This document shows, in pieces, positions 7,348-15,165 of a DNA stretch of 59,153 nt (positions are counted from its first letter, which is position 1; every line of letters begins with the position of its first letter). The position numbers and the translations under genes were made by a program. Under the pieces are notes generated by a model that was not told where the DNA came from, ran no database searches, and saw only the letters and a list, made by a program, of their open reading frames with translations. The DNA comes from Rickettsiales bacterium. Its GTDB lineage: Bacteria > Pseudomonadota > Alphaproteobacteria > TMED127. Location: contig NZGH01000054.1 in the NCBI GenBank assembly GCA_002690875.1, positions 40,941 through 100,093 on the forward strand. The letters run 5' to 3'.

Positions 7348-8333
7348 CCGAAAAAAATAAAAAGATTGAACTAGATTTAGCTGAAAAAGATGAGGACAAA
7401 AAAACCAGTCTGAGACCTCTTGCTTTAAGTGAGTTTATTGGCCAACAATTTATTAAATCAAATTTAGAGGCTTACATAGAATCATCAAAAAAAAGAAAAA
7501 CCAATTTAGATCATATAATACTTTATGGACCACCTGGTTTGGGAAAGACTTCACTGGCTCATATAATATCAAATGAAAAGAATGTTAACTTTCATTCAAC
7601 TTCCGGACCTGCATTTACTAAAAAAGGCGATTTAGTAACATTATTAAGTAATATGATGGAAGGTGATATATTGTTTATAGATGAGATTCATAGATTATCA
7701 CCAATAATTGAAGAAACACTTTACCCGGCGATGGAAGACTTTAAATGTGACTATGTAATTGGTTCAGGACCTTCTGCAAGAGTTGTTCAAATTTCTATTG
7801 AAAAGTTTACTCTAATTGGTGCAACGACTAGGCTTGGACTTCTTTCTAGACCTTTAAGAGATAGATTTGGAATTCCTTTACAATTAAGTTTTTATGAGCC
7901 TGAAGACTTGATGAAAATAATTATCTTAAATTCCAAAAAACTTAAATTTCTTATTAGTGAAGATTCAGCTTATGAGATTGCAAAAAGATCAAGAGGAACA
8001 CCCCGAATAGCAATAAGATTACTAAAACGTATTATAGACTTTTCAATAGTTAATGAAGATGAAAAAATTGACTTAAAATCGGCAAAAGAATCGTTAAAAA
8101 AAATGAAAATTGATTCGGAAGGGCTTGATGATATGGATAGAAAATACATGAATTGCATTGCATATGATTTTCATGGTGGTCCTGTTGGTATTGAGACTCT
8201 CAGTGCTGCTTTACTTGAACATAAGGATATTATTGAAGATGTGATAGAACCCTATCTAATGCAAAGAGGATTAGTTCAAAGAACATCGAGAGGAAGAATA
8301 TTATCTCAAAAGGGACTCGAGCACCTTAAGTAA
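7344..8333 (+). CDS. ruvB: Holliday junction branch-migration ATPase RuvB
   Basis: A full-length RuvB of 329 residues. It has Walker A GPPGLGKTS near residue 62, Walker B LFIDEIHRL near residue 110, sensor 1 GATTR, the arginine finger region RDRFG and a C-terminal winged-helix domain. RuvB forms hexameric motors that drive DNA through the RuvA-bound junction. Its ATG overlaps the stop of the shifted ruvA frame by 4 bases. This is evidence that the +1 frame of ruvA is the natural C-terminus. Confidence 0.97.
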   Translation: MTEKNKKIELDLAEKDEDKKTSLRPLALSEFIGQQFIKSNLEAYIESSKKRKTNLDHIILYGPPGLGKTSLAHIISNEKNVNFHSTSGPAFTKKGDLVTLLSNMMEGDILFIDEIHRLSPIIEETLYPAMEDFKCDYVIGSGPSARVVQISIEKFTLIGATTRLGLLSRPLRDRFGIPLQLSFYEPEDLMKIIILNSKKLKFLISEDSAYEIAKRSRGTPRIAIRLLKRIIDFSIVNEDEKIDLKSAKESLKKMKIDSEGLDDMDRKYMNCIAYDFHGGPVGIETLSAALLEHKDIIEDVIEPYLMQRGLVQRTSRGRILSQKGLEHLK

Positions 8334-8341
8334 GAATTTTG

Positions 8342-8755
8342 ATGAAAAAAATACATCAAACAAAATTTGAAATTTTTTACGAAGACACAGATTCCTCTGG
8401 TTTTACCTATCACACAAGCTATCTAAAATTGGCAGAAAGAGCGAGAAGCCAGTTTGTAAAGCAAAATTTAGAGGAAATTAGGGACAATATGATAAACAAT
8501 TCTTTTTTTTTTGTAGTCAAAGAAATTAAAGTAAGCTTTTTGAAACCTACATATTTATTTGATCAATTATATGTAAAAACATATTTTTTAAAAAATAGTT
8601 TGGCATCTTTAGATCTAAAGCAATTAATTTTTAAAAAAGAAAAAGTCATATGTGAGATTTTTGTTAAACTGGTCTGGATAAATGGAAAATCAAATAAACC
8701 CTCTAAAATCCCTAAAAATATAATAGCTAGATTTAATTCTTTTGAGGTAGTATAA
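8342..8755 (+). CDS. ybgC: Hotdog-fold acyl-CoA thioesterase YbgC
   Basis: A 137-residue hotdog thioesterase. The helix motif YEDTDSSGFTYHTSYLKLAERAR matches the YbgC pattern with the catalytic Asp in DTD and the conserved tyrosine-histidine pair. I chose the ATG at 8342; a TTG one codon earlier is less likely. YbgC hydrolyses acyl-CoA or acyl-ACP and is the first gene of the classical tol-pal cluster, where a link to phospholipid metabolism at the envelope has been proposed. It is followed after 7 bases by tolQ. Confidence 0.9.
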   Translation: MKKIHQTKFEIFYEDTDSSGFTYHTSYLKLAERARSQFVKQNLEEIRDNMINNSFFFVVKEIKVSFLKPTYLFDQLYVKTYFLKNSLASLDLKQLIFKKEKVICEIFVKLVWINGKSNKPSKIPKNIIARFNSFEVV

Positions 8756-8762
8756 ATCTGAT

Positions 8763-9479
8763 ATGGACGAATCAATTGAAAAAAAAATATTGGAAGAATC
8801 TTCTAATGATTTCTCAATACTTTCACTTTTTTTTCAGGCAGATATAGTCGTTAAAATAGTAATTATTTTATTAATTTTTTCGTCAATTTGGTCATGGGCA
8901 ATAATTTTTTCAAAATATACTCTATTGAAAAATATTTTAGTTGATACAGAGGATTTCGAAGAAAATTTTTATGCAAGCGAAACTCTAAGCAAGCTCTCAA
9001 AAAAACTTGGGTCACAGCCCACTCACCCCATTGAAGCAGTTTTTTTCTCAGCAATGGTATATTTTGAAAAAGTAAAATCCGGGTTTTCCAATAAAAATTT
9101 TGATTTTAAAAAGGCTTTTTGTGAAAATGTTAAAAAAGAAATGCTAATTGTTATTAATAAAGAGTTAAGCGCTTTGGAGAAAGGATTAAACTTTCTTGCT
9201 TCAGTTGGCTCTACGGCACCTTTCATAGGACTTTTTGGAACAGTATGGGGCATAATGAATAGTTTTACAGCAATTGGTATTTCTCAAAATACCAGCTTGG
9301 CTGTGGTAGCACCTGGAATTGCTGAAGCTCTTTTCGCAACAGCCTTAGGTCTTGTGGCAGCTATTCCTTCAGTTTTATTTTTTAATAAATTTAACAGTAT
9401 GTTGGAAAATATTTCAAACAAGTTAGAGGTTTTTTCAGAAGAGATAATTTTAATAATTTCAAAGGAAATTTTTAGGTAA
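8763..9479 (+). CDS. tolQ: Tol-Pal motor protein TolQ
   Basis: A 238-residue ExbB/TolQ/MotA-type inner-membrane protein. One membrane segment lies near residues 28-50 and two more follow the cytoplasmic loop, including [19 protein letters not shown] near residue 138 and a C-terminal segment [18 protein letters not shown]. TolQ with TolR forms a proton-driven motor that energises TolA and supports outer-membrane constriction during division. The order tolQ-tolR-tolA-tolB fixes the identity as TolQ rather than ExbB; an ExbB paralogue lies at 43496-44107. Confidence 0.95.
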   Translation: MDESIEKKILEESSNDFSILSLFFQADIVVKIVIILLIFSSIWSWAIIFSKYTLLKNILVDTEDFEENFYASETLSKLSKKLGSQPTHPIEAVFFSAMVYFEKVKSGFSNKNFDFKKAFCENVKKEMLIVINKELSALEKGLNFLASVGSTAPFIGLFGTVWGIMNSFTAIGISQNTSLAVVAPGIAEALFATALGLVAAIPSVLFFNKFNSMLENISNKLEVFSEEIILIISKEIFR

Positions 9480-9483
9480 AATC

Positions 9484-9885
9484 TTGAAAAAAAATTATAA
9501 ATCTAGAAAGTCAATCTCCGAAATAAATGTAACACCATTCGTTGATGTCATGCTTGTTTTACTTATAATTTTTATGGTTACGGCACCGCTTTTAACTGCT
9601 GGTATTAAAATAAATCTTCCAGAAAGTTCTTCCGTCTTGAAAAATGAAAAAAATGATCCGGTAACCGTTTCTATGAACTCTAAGGGTGAGATATATATTC
9701 AAAAAAAAAAAATATCACCTAGTGATCTTATAAAAAAGCTAAAAGCATTGAAGGGACAAAATAAAGATTTAAAAATTTATATTAAAGGTGATAAAAATTT
9801 AAATTACGGTAAAATTATGGATTTGATGTCTTTCATTAATAAGTCGGGTTTTAAAAAAGTTGCATTAGTTACTAAACTTAAATAG
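9484..9885 (+). CDS. tolR: Tol-Pal motor protein TolR
   Basis: A 133-residue ExbD/TolR protein. A short cytoplasmic tail ([12 protein letters not shown]) leads into one membrane segment, [18 protein letters not shown]. The Asp in that segment is the conserved proton-path residue. A periplasmic domain follows ([19 protein letters not shown]). The start is a TTG four bases after the tolQ stop; no nearby ATG keeps the conserved tail. TolR partners TolQ to drive TolA. Confidence 0.94.
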   Translation: MKKNYKSRKSISEINVTPFVDVMLVLLIIFMVTAPLLTAGIKINLPESSSVLKNEKNDPVTVSMNSKGEIYIQKKKISPSDLIKKLKALKGQNKDLKIYIKGDKNLNYGKIMDLMSFINKSGFKKVALVTKLK

Positions 9886-9891
9886 TTAATT

Positions 9892-10656
9892 ATGACCAGA
9901 GGTCTTTTTAAATCTGTAACGCTCCATTTTGGAATTTTAATAATTTTTTTATATGGAGCAGAGATTTTTAAACAAAATAAAAGATTTGAAATTTATGAAA
10001 TACCATTAGAAATTGTCGATGTTTCAGACCAAACTATAAATAAAACAAATAAAGTAAAAAAAGTCAGTAAGAGGAGTCTTTCAAAAAATCAATTTTTTTT
10101 ACCACCCAAACCAAAATCTAAACCCCAACCCCCAGATTTTTCGTTAAAAGAGGAACAAAAAAATGAAAAAGTAAAAAAAATTGATAAGTCTCCCCAACAA
10201 AAAAAAGAAGAAATCAATAGAATGGATAGCATTCTTAAGTCAATTGAAAAAATTAAAAAAGATAACCAGAAGTTATTAGATGAAAAAAAAGACGATGAAC
10301 GAATTGAGGATAAAGAAGAAATTAAAGAGGTAAGGTTAGGCGAAAAATTAACAATCTCTGAAAAAGATGCAATCAGAAGACAATTTTATAGATGTTGGAT
10401 AGTTCCTGCAGGTGCGAAAGATTTAAAAAATTTGGTTGTTTCAATAAGAATTAAATTAGACGAAGAAGGTGAAGTAATCAAAACTAAACTACTTAGCAAT
10501 AGTAAGCTTAACAACCCTTTTTTTCGTGCAGCATCAGAGAGTGCAATGCGGGCAGTTAACCATCCTGAATGTAAAAAACTTCAAGTGCCAAAAAAAAAAT
10601 ATGAGATGTGGAAAGAAATCATCCTGGATTTTGATCCATCTCAAAGTTTAAATTAA
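9892..10656 (+). CDS. tolA: Tol-Pal protein TolA
   Basis: A 254-residue TolA. An N-terminal membrane anchor (SVTLHFGILIIFLYGAEIF) is followed by a Lys/Pro/Glu-rich, mostly helical periplasmic stalk (about residues 50-150) and a C-terminal TonB/TolA domain with FYRCWIVPAGAKDL and IRIKLDEEGEV. The two cysteines (CW and PECKK) could form the disulphide known in TolA domain III. TolA spans the periplasm and links the TolQR motor to Pal and TolB. The anchor carries the SxxxH pattern that contacts TolQ. Confidence 0.92.
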   Translation: MTRGLFKSVTLHFGILIIFLYGAEIFKQNKRFEIYEIPLEIVDVSDQTINKTNKVKKVSKRSLSKNQFFLPPKPKSKPQPPDFSLKEEQKNEKVKKIDKSPQQKKEEINRMDSILKSIEKIKKDNQKLLDEKKDDERIEDKEEIKEVRLGEKLTISEKDAIRRQFYRCWIVPAGAKDLKNLVVSIRIKLDEEGEVIKTKLLSNSKLNNPFFRAASESAMRAVNHPECKKLQVPKKKYEMWKEIILDFDPSQSLN

Positions 10657-10698
10657 TTTCTTTTGAAAATATTTTCTATAGTTATACTATTAACCTTT

Positions 10699-12009
10699 AT
10701 GAAAAACTTAGTATTTCTATTTTTATTAATACTTTTACCTTTAAAAGCCTTTGCAGAGTTAAGAATTGATATAACAAGAGGAAACACTGAGCCTATCCCT
10801 GTAGCCTTATTAAAATTTAACTCAAATTCTAATGAGGAAGAAAAAATATCAACAAAAATTAATAGTGTTGTTTCTAACAATCTTCAAAGATCAGGATTAT
10901 TTAAGGTTTTGTCAGAGGAGACATTTTTAGAAAAAAATATCAAATTTAATGATACCCCAACTTTTTCTAACTGGAAATTAACTACTTCTCAAGGTCTTAT
11001 TCATGGAAGGTTATCATTTAAAAGAAACCAAAGTCTTGTTATTGAATTTAGGCTTTGGGATGTTTTTTCAGAAAAACAGATGGTGGCTCAACAGTTGACA
11101 ACTGAAATTAGTAATTGGAGAAGAATCGCCCATGTTATCTCTGATATTATATATAAAAGAATCACAGGTGAGTCAGGTTATTTTGATAGTAGAATTGTTT
11201 ATATTTCAGAGTCAGGTCCAAAAAGTAATAGAAAAAAAAGGCTAGCAATTATAGATCAGGATGGTGAAAATCACAAATTTCTAACAGATGGTTCATACTT
11301 AGCACTGACTCCCAGATTTTCTCCAGCGGCACAAGAAGTAGCTTATTTATCATATAATAATAGAATTCCCAGGATTTTTATACTTGATTTAGCAACAGGA
11401 TTTCAAAAAATTTTAGGTGATTTTCCAGGAATGACTTTTAGTCCTAGATATTCTCCAGACGGGAAAAAATTGATTATGAGTTTAGCAAGAGGAGGAAATA
11501 CAGATATTTATGAAATGAATCTTAAAACCCAAAAACTAAATAGATTAACTAAGTACGATGGAATAGATACAGCACCTTCGTATTCGCCTGACGGTAATTT
11601 TGTTACATTTGAGTCAGATAGAAGTGGAAGTCAAAAAATATATGTTATGAACTTAAAAACAAAAAAAATTAAAAGAATTAGTTTTGGTAATGGTAAATAT
11701 GCAACTCCTGTATGGTCTCCTCGTGGAGATCTAATTGCTTTTACTAAATTTTTAAACGGTGAATTCTACATAGGAGTTATGTATACAAATGGTAAAGGGG
11801 AAAGAGTGGTTTACAGGTCGTATTTAGTTGAAGGTCCTACTTGGTCACCTAATGGAAGAGTATTAAGTTTTTATAGCCAAGCTAAATTATCAGATGGAAG
11901 AATAACTGCTCCTAAAATCAAACTAATTGATTTAACAGGGGTGAACCTGAGGGAATTAATTACCCCATCTGATGCTTCAGATCCAGCATGGTCTAGTTTA
12001 CTTCCATAA
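10699..12009 (+). CDS. tolB: Tol-Pal periplasmic protein TolB
   Basis: TolB with an N-terminal domain (ELRIDITRGNTEPIPVALLKF) and a beta-propeller made of repeats such as SPDGKKLIMS, SPDGNFVTFES and SPRGDLIAFTK. I prefer the ATG at 10699 because it gives a standard signal peptide ending in LKAFA before ELRID (436 residues). A TTG at 10663 would add 12 hydrophobic residues and is also possible. TolB is periplasmic and binds Pal. It is the last gene of the tolQRAB unit; the next gene appears to have its own promoter. Confidence 0.95.
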   Translation: MKNLVFLFLLILLPLKAFAELRIDITRGNTEPIPVALLKFNSNSNEEEKISTKINSVVSNNLQRSGLFKVLSEETFLEKNIKFNDTPTFSNWKLTTSQGLIHGRLSFKRNQSLVIEFRLWDVFSEKQMVAQQLTTEISNWRRIAHVISDIIYKRITGESGYFDSRIVYISESGPKSNRKKRLAIIDQDGENHKFLTDGSYLALTPRFSPAAQEVAYLSYNNRIPRIFILDLATGFQKILGDFPGMTFSPRYSPDGKKLIMSLARGGNTDIYEMNLKTQKLNRLTKYDGIDTAPSYSPDGNFVTFESDRSGSQKIYVMNLKTKKIKRISFGNGKYATPVWSPRGDLIAFTKFLNGEFYIGVMYTNGKGERVVYRSYLVEGPTWSPNGRVLSFYSQAKLSDGRITAPKIKLIDLTGVNLRELITPSDASDPAWSSLLP

Positions 12010-12026
12010 AAAAAAAAATCATTGCA

Positions 12027-12055
12027 TTGACTTATCAACATATAAGCTGTAAAAA
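12027..12055 (+). promoter_or_regulatory. Sigma-70-type promoter before the small lipoprotein gene
   Basis: TTGACT at 12027-12032 and TAAAAA at 12050-12055 are separated by exactly 17 bases, followed by an AAGG ribosome-binding site and the ATG at 12083. The same combination recurs before pal, which strengthens the call. Confidence 0.6.
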
Positions 12056-12082
12056 TATTAAAACATATAAAGGTAAGTTCAT

Positions 12083-12292
12083 ATGAAATTTAAATCTCTA
12101 GCGCTGTTAATTGGAATTTTTAGTCTCTCCTCATGTGGATCCTTCGATGACTTTACTTACAGTGGAATATTCGATGATCAAGAAGGTGTTGGAAGGGATG
12201 CATTATTCTCAGATACTACTTTTGAGTCTATACCGACGCACGATCATATTGATTGTGCTGGTTCCTGTACAGTAAAAACATTTAACAAATAG
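12083..12292 (+). CDS. Small outer-membrane lipoprotein between tolB and pal
   Basis: The 69 residues begin with a lipoprotein signal (KFKSLALLIGIFSLSSCG) with Cys18 as the predicted lipidated residue. The mature part is only about 51 residues, acidic and Asp/Phe-rich, with a Cys pair in DCAGSC near the end that could form a disulphide or bind metal. I do not recognise a family. It sits inside the Tol-Pal cluster and has a promoter closely similar to that of pal, which suggests joint expression and a possible accessory role at the envelope. That role is inference. Confidence 0.75.
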   Translation: MKFKSLALLIGIFSLSSCGSFDDFTYSGIFDDQEGVGRDALFSDTTFESIPTHDHIDCAGSCTVKTFNK

Positions 12293-12346
12293 TATTTTTC
12301 AATCCATCTCAACGTTTAAACTATTTATATTAGTTTCAATGCAACA

Positions 12347-12375
12347 TTGACTTATGGTGCTACAGATTGTAAAAA
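12347..12375 (+). promoter_or_regulatory. Sigma-70-type promoter before pal
   Basis: TTGACT (12347-12352), a 17-base spacer and TAAAAA (12370-12375) repeat the arrangement found 320 bases upstream. The extended context ATTGACTTAT and the TG before TAAAAA are shared as well. It would give pal a leader of about 35 bases with an AAGGG ribosome-binding site. Confidence 0.6.
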
Positions 12376-12416
12376 GAAAACTATTATTATTTATTTTTTA
12401 CTAAAGGGTATACATT

Positions 12417-12902
12417 ATGAAAAAAAATTATTTATCACTGCTATTAGTAAGCTTTCTCTTTCTTTCTGGCTGTGAAACTATTGGTGGCGCATCTTCATCA
12501 TCAGATTCTCCTTCATATGAGTATGGTGATTCAAAACAGGCTAGTCTTCAAGCTTACCTTCAAAATGAAATAGGAGATAGGATTTATTTTGATACAGATA
12601 AATACAATATAACCTCAGCCGCAGCCTTTGTACTTGAAAGCCAGGCAAACTGGCTAAAATCTACACCGGGGTTCCAATTAATCATTGAAGGTCACTGTGA
12701 TGAGAGAGGCACCAGAGAATATAACCTTGCATTAGGAGAAAGAAGAGGTAATTCTGTAAAAGATTTTCTCGTTTCCTTAGGTGTTGATGGTGGAAGAATT
12801 ACAGTTATTAGCTATGGTAAAGAAAGACCTGCTGCAGAAGGTAGCACTTCTGAATCTTGGTCAGAAAACAGAAGAGCGGTTACTGTAGTTGGTAGCAACT
12901 AA
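12417..12902 (+). CDS. pal: Peptidoglycan-associated lipoprotein Pal
   Basis: A 161-residue Pal. The lipobox LSGC lies near residue 19, then a Ser-rich linker and an OmpA-like domain with IYFDTDKYNIT, IIEGHCDERGTREYNLALGERR and SWSENRRAV, which bind peptidoglycan diaminopimelate. Pal is anchored in the outer membrane and is pulled by TolA during division. It has its own predicted promoter and a strong terminator 26 bases after the stop, so pal can be expressed at a level independent of tolQRAB. Confidence 0.97.
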   Translation: MKKNYLSLLLVSFLFLSGCETIGGASSSSDSPSYEYGDSKQASLQAYLQNEIGDRIYFDTDKYNITSAAAFVLESQANWLKSTPGFQLIIEGHCDERGTREYNLALGERRGNSVKDFLVSLGVDGGRITVISYGKERPAAEGSTSESWSENRRAVTVVGSN

Positions 12903-12927
12903 ATTTATGTAATAATATCCTTTTACT

Positions 12928-12960
12928 AAGGGCTAGTTAGCGAACTAGCCCTTTTTTTTT
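12928..12960 (+). terminator. Rho-independent terminator after pal
   Basis: An 11-base-pair perfect stem, AAGGGCTAGTT / AACTAGCCCTT, with loop AGCG is followed by a run of T up to 12960. The T run ends directly at the ATG of the next gene (12961). Confidence 0.92.
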
Positions 12961-13851
12961 ATGAAAAATCACTCATTCATATTTATTTTTATAGTTTTTG
13001 TTATTACTTTTACAAAAACCGAATCGCAAGAAATTGACGTTGATAATGTTTTAGAAAGATTAGAAAGAATAGAAAAAAACATTTCGGATCTCCAAAAGGG
13101 TAAAGTGAATGAATTTGAAAAAAATATTTCCTCAGGGTACATATCTAGAAATGAATCGAGATTTGATGAAGTTGAAACAAAAAATAGGTTAAACTTTGGG
13201 TTGATTGAAGAAATTCAGAATAAAATCAATACTTTAGATGAAAAATTAAAACTTATAGATAGTGACTTACAGGCTAGAATTAAAAAAATTGAAAATCAAT
13301 TAAAAAATAAATCAAATTATGAGAAACAAGATGTAAATACAGCTAAAGAAAAAAAGAATATGAAAATGTTCAGTCAAGATGAGGAGAGAGCTGATGTTAA
13401 AAGTCAAAGTTTGGGATTATCAACAATAACAACTAAAAATGATATGATTCAACTTTCAGATGCAGAAATAAAAAAGAAATATGAGAACGCTATAAAATTA
13501 TTATGGGCAAGTAAATTCAACGAAGCTGAAAGTGAATTACAAAATTTAATAAAAATTAAGCCTGATGATTTAATGCCAAACATTCAATATTGGCTTGGTG
13601 AAGTTTATTATGCACAAAAAAACTTTGAAAAGGCTATTATTGCATTTGGAGAAGGTTTAGAAAAATACCCTGAGTCAATAAAGGGCCCTGATAATTTACT
13701 AAAGCTTGGTTTATCTTTTTCTAATCTAAAAAAAAAAGATGAAGCTTGTAATGTTCTATTTGAATTAGAAATTAAATATAAAGATGCGCCAAAAAATGTT
13801 CAAGAAAGAGCTTTATCTGAAATAACTAAACTTGAATGTCCTAAGGAATAA
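12961..13851 (+). CDS. cpoB: Tol-Pal accessory protein CpoB (YbgF)
   Basis: A 296-residue exported protein. A signal peptide (HSFIFIFIVFVITFTKTES) is followed by an N-terminal coiled coil (VLERLERIEKNISDLQK and later INTLDEKLKLIDSDLQARI) and a C-terminal TPR domain from about residue 160 (YENAIKLLWASKFNEAESEL, YWLGEVYYAQKNFEKAI). This matches CpoB/YbgF, which coordinates Tol-Pal with peptidoglycan synthesis. The ATG directly follows the T run of the pal terminator and has no ribosome-binding site before it, so translation or readthrough here is unusual. Confidence 0.88.
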   Translation: MKNHSFIFIFIVFVITFTKTESQEIDVDNVLERLERIEKNISDLQKGKVNEFEKNISSGYISRNESRFDEVETKNRLNFGLIEEIQNKINTLDEKLKLIDSDLQARIKKIENQLKNKSNYEKQDVNTAKEKKNMKMFSQDEERADVKSQSLGLSTITTKNDMIQLSDAEIKKKYENAIKLLWASKFNEAESELQNLIKIKPDDLMPNIQYWLGEVYYAQKNFEKAIIAFGEGLEKYPESIKGPDNLLKLGLSFSNLKKKDEACNVLFELEIKYKDAPKNVQERALSEITKLECPKE

Positions 13852-13852
13852 C

Positions 13853-15124
13853 GTGAATCATATCTCCAGAGATGAGTTCACTTCAATAATGAACTCTAAA
13901 TTTATTTTTGAAAACTCTCCTCACATTGGTCTAAGTATATCAGGCGGTCCAGATAGTATGGCATTACTAATGCTTGTAAGAGATTGGATAAAAATTAAGT
14001 CAGGAAAAATAACAGTGTTTCATTTTGATCATAAAATGAGAAAAAAATCATCTCAAGAGGCTAAATGGTTAAATACATATATTTCGAAATTTGGAATTAA
14101 ATGTCACTTGCTAGCTTGGGAAAGAGATAAAAAATTGACAATAAATATGCATAATGCCAGAGAGGCTAGATATAAAAAAATCATAGAAATCAGCAAAAAA
14201 CTAAAGATAATTCATTTAATGACTGCTCATCATTCCAACGATAATTTAGAAACTTATTTTATGAGAAAAAAAAGAAATTCTTTCAGCCTTGGGCTCTCGT
14301 CAATTCCAAGAATATTAATAAAAGAAAATCTGCAAATTTTAAGACCTTTATTAGGCTTCAGTAAGCAAAGATTAATAAGTACATGTAATTTTTTTAATGT
14401 AAAGTGGATTGAGGACTCCAATAATTTTAATTTACAGTATGAAAGACCTAGAGTTAGAGAAGAATTAGGTAAAAAGACAGCTAATCAAATTTTAAAGTTA
14501 GAAGAACAATTTAAAAAAACAAAAAATCAAAATGAGGAAATGGAAAAAAAAATCAGAAATTTTTTCATTAAAAATCTTAATTTTTTTGAATATGGAGTTT
14601 TTCAGATCGATAAAAATAAATTTTTGCAATGTGATAAAAAATTAAAAGTTCAAATTTTAAAAAAAATTTTAACAACAGCCTCTGGTAAAATATTTTCACC
14701 AAGAGAATCTTCTGTTCAGAATTTAATTAAATTAATGAAATTGAACTATTGCTTTAAATATACTCTTCATAGTTGTTTGTTGATAATTAATTCAGAAAAA
14801 ATTTCAGTGTTTAGAGAAATATCGAGTATTAAAGAAGAAAAAAAAATAATTCTCAAAGGAAATCCATATCTGTGGGATAATAGATTTTTTTTGTATTCAA
14901 AAAATTTTAAATTAGAATGTGAGCGGATTACAAATAAAAACTGGGTTTTTTTAAAAAAATACTTCGCTTTTAAAAAAAATTGTTTGAATTTTTTTATTTT
15001 AAGTTCACTTCCACTTATAAAAATTAATAGAAAACTTTTTATACCTTTTTTGAGTTTAAGTAGTGAAGATTACGATTTTTATTTTAAACCAGTTATTCCA
15101 ATTACAAGGAAAAATTTTTTTTAA
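13853..15124 (+). CDS. tilS: tRNA(Ile)-lysidine synthase TilS
   Basis: About 423 residues. The PP-loop ATP pyrophosphatase motif is LSISGGPDSMALL near residue 32, followed by VFHFDHKMR and MTAHHSNDNLETYFMR, typical of the TilS N-terminal domain. The C-terminal half is divergent but of normal length. TilS modifies C34 of tRNA-Ile(CAU) to lysidine, so that AUA is read as Ile, important in an AUA-rich genome. I chose the GTG at 13853 directly after the cpoB stop; a TTG at 13832 would overlap cpoB. Confidence 0.92.
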   Translation: MNHISRDEFTSIMNSKFIFENSPHIGLSISGGPDSMALLMLVRDWIKIKSGKITVFHFDHKMRKKSSQEAKWLNTYISKFGIKCHLLAWERDKKLTINMHNAREARYKKIIEISKKLKIIHLMTAHHSNDNLETYFMRKKRNSFSLGLSSIPRILIKENLQILRPLLGFSKQRLISTCNFFNVKWIEDSNNFNLQYERPRVREELGKKTANQILKLEEQFKKTKNQNEEMEKKIRNFFIKNLNFFEYGVFQIDKNKFLQCDKKLKVQILKKILTTASGKIFSPRESSVQNLIKLMKLNYCFKYTLHSCLLIINSEKISVFREISSIKEEKKIILKGNPYLWDNRFFLYSKNFKLECERITNKNWVFLKKYFAFKKNCLNFFILSSLPLIKINRKLFIPFLSLSSEDYDFYFKPVIPITRKNFF

Positions 15125-15165
15125 ATATTAATTGAGATTTTTAAGTATATAATTATATAAAAACT

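Noticed and set aside
15132..15153. Promoter for ftsH (TATAAT at 15148-15153)
   Set aside because: The only TTGAGA nearby is 10 bases upstream, a spacing that does not fit sigma-70, and TATAAT is expected by chance here.
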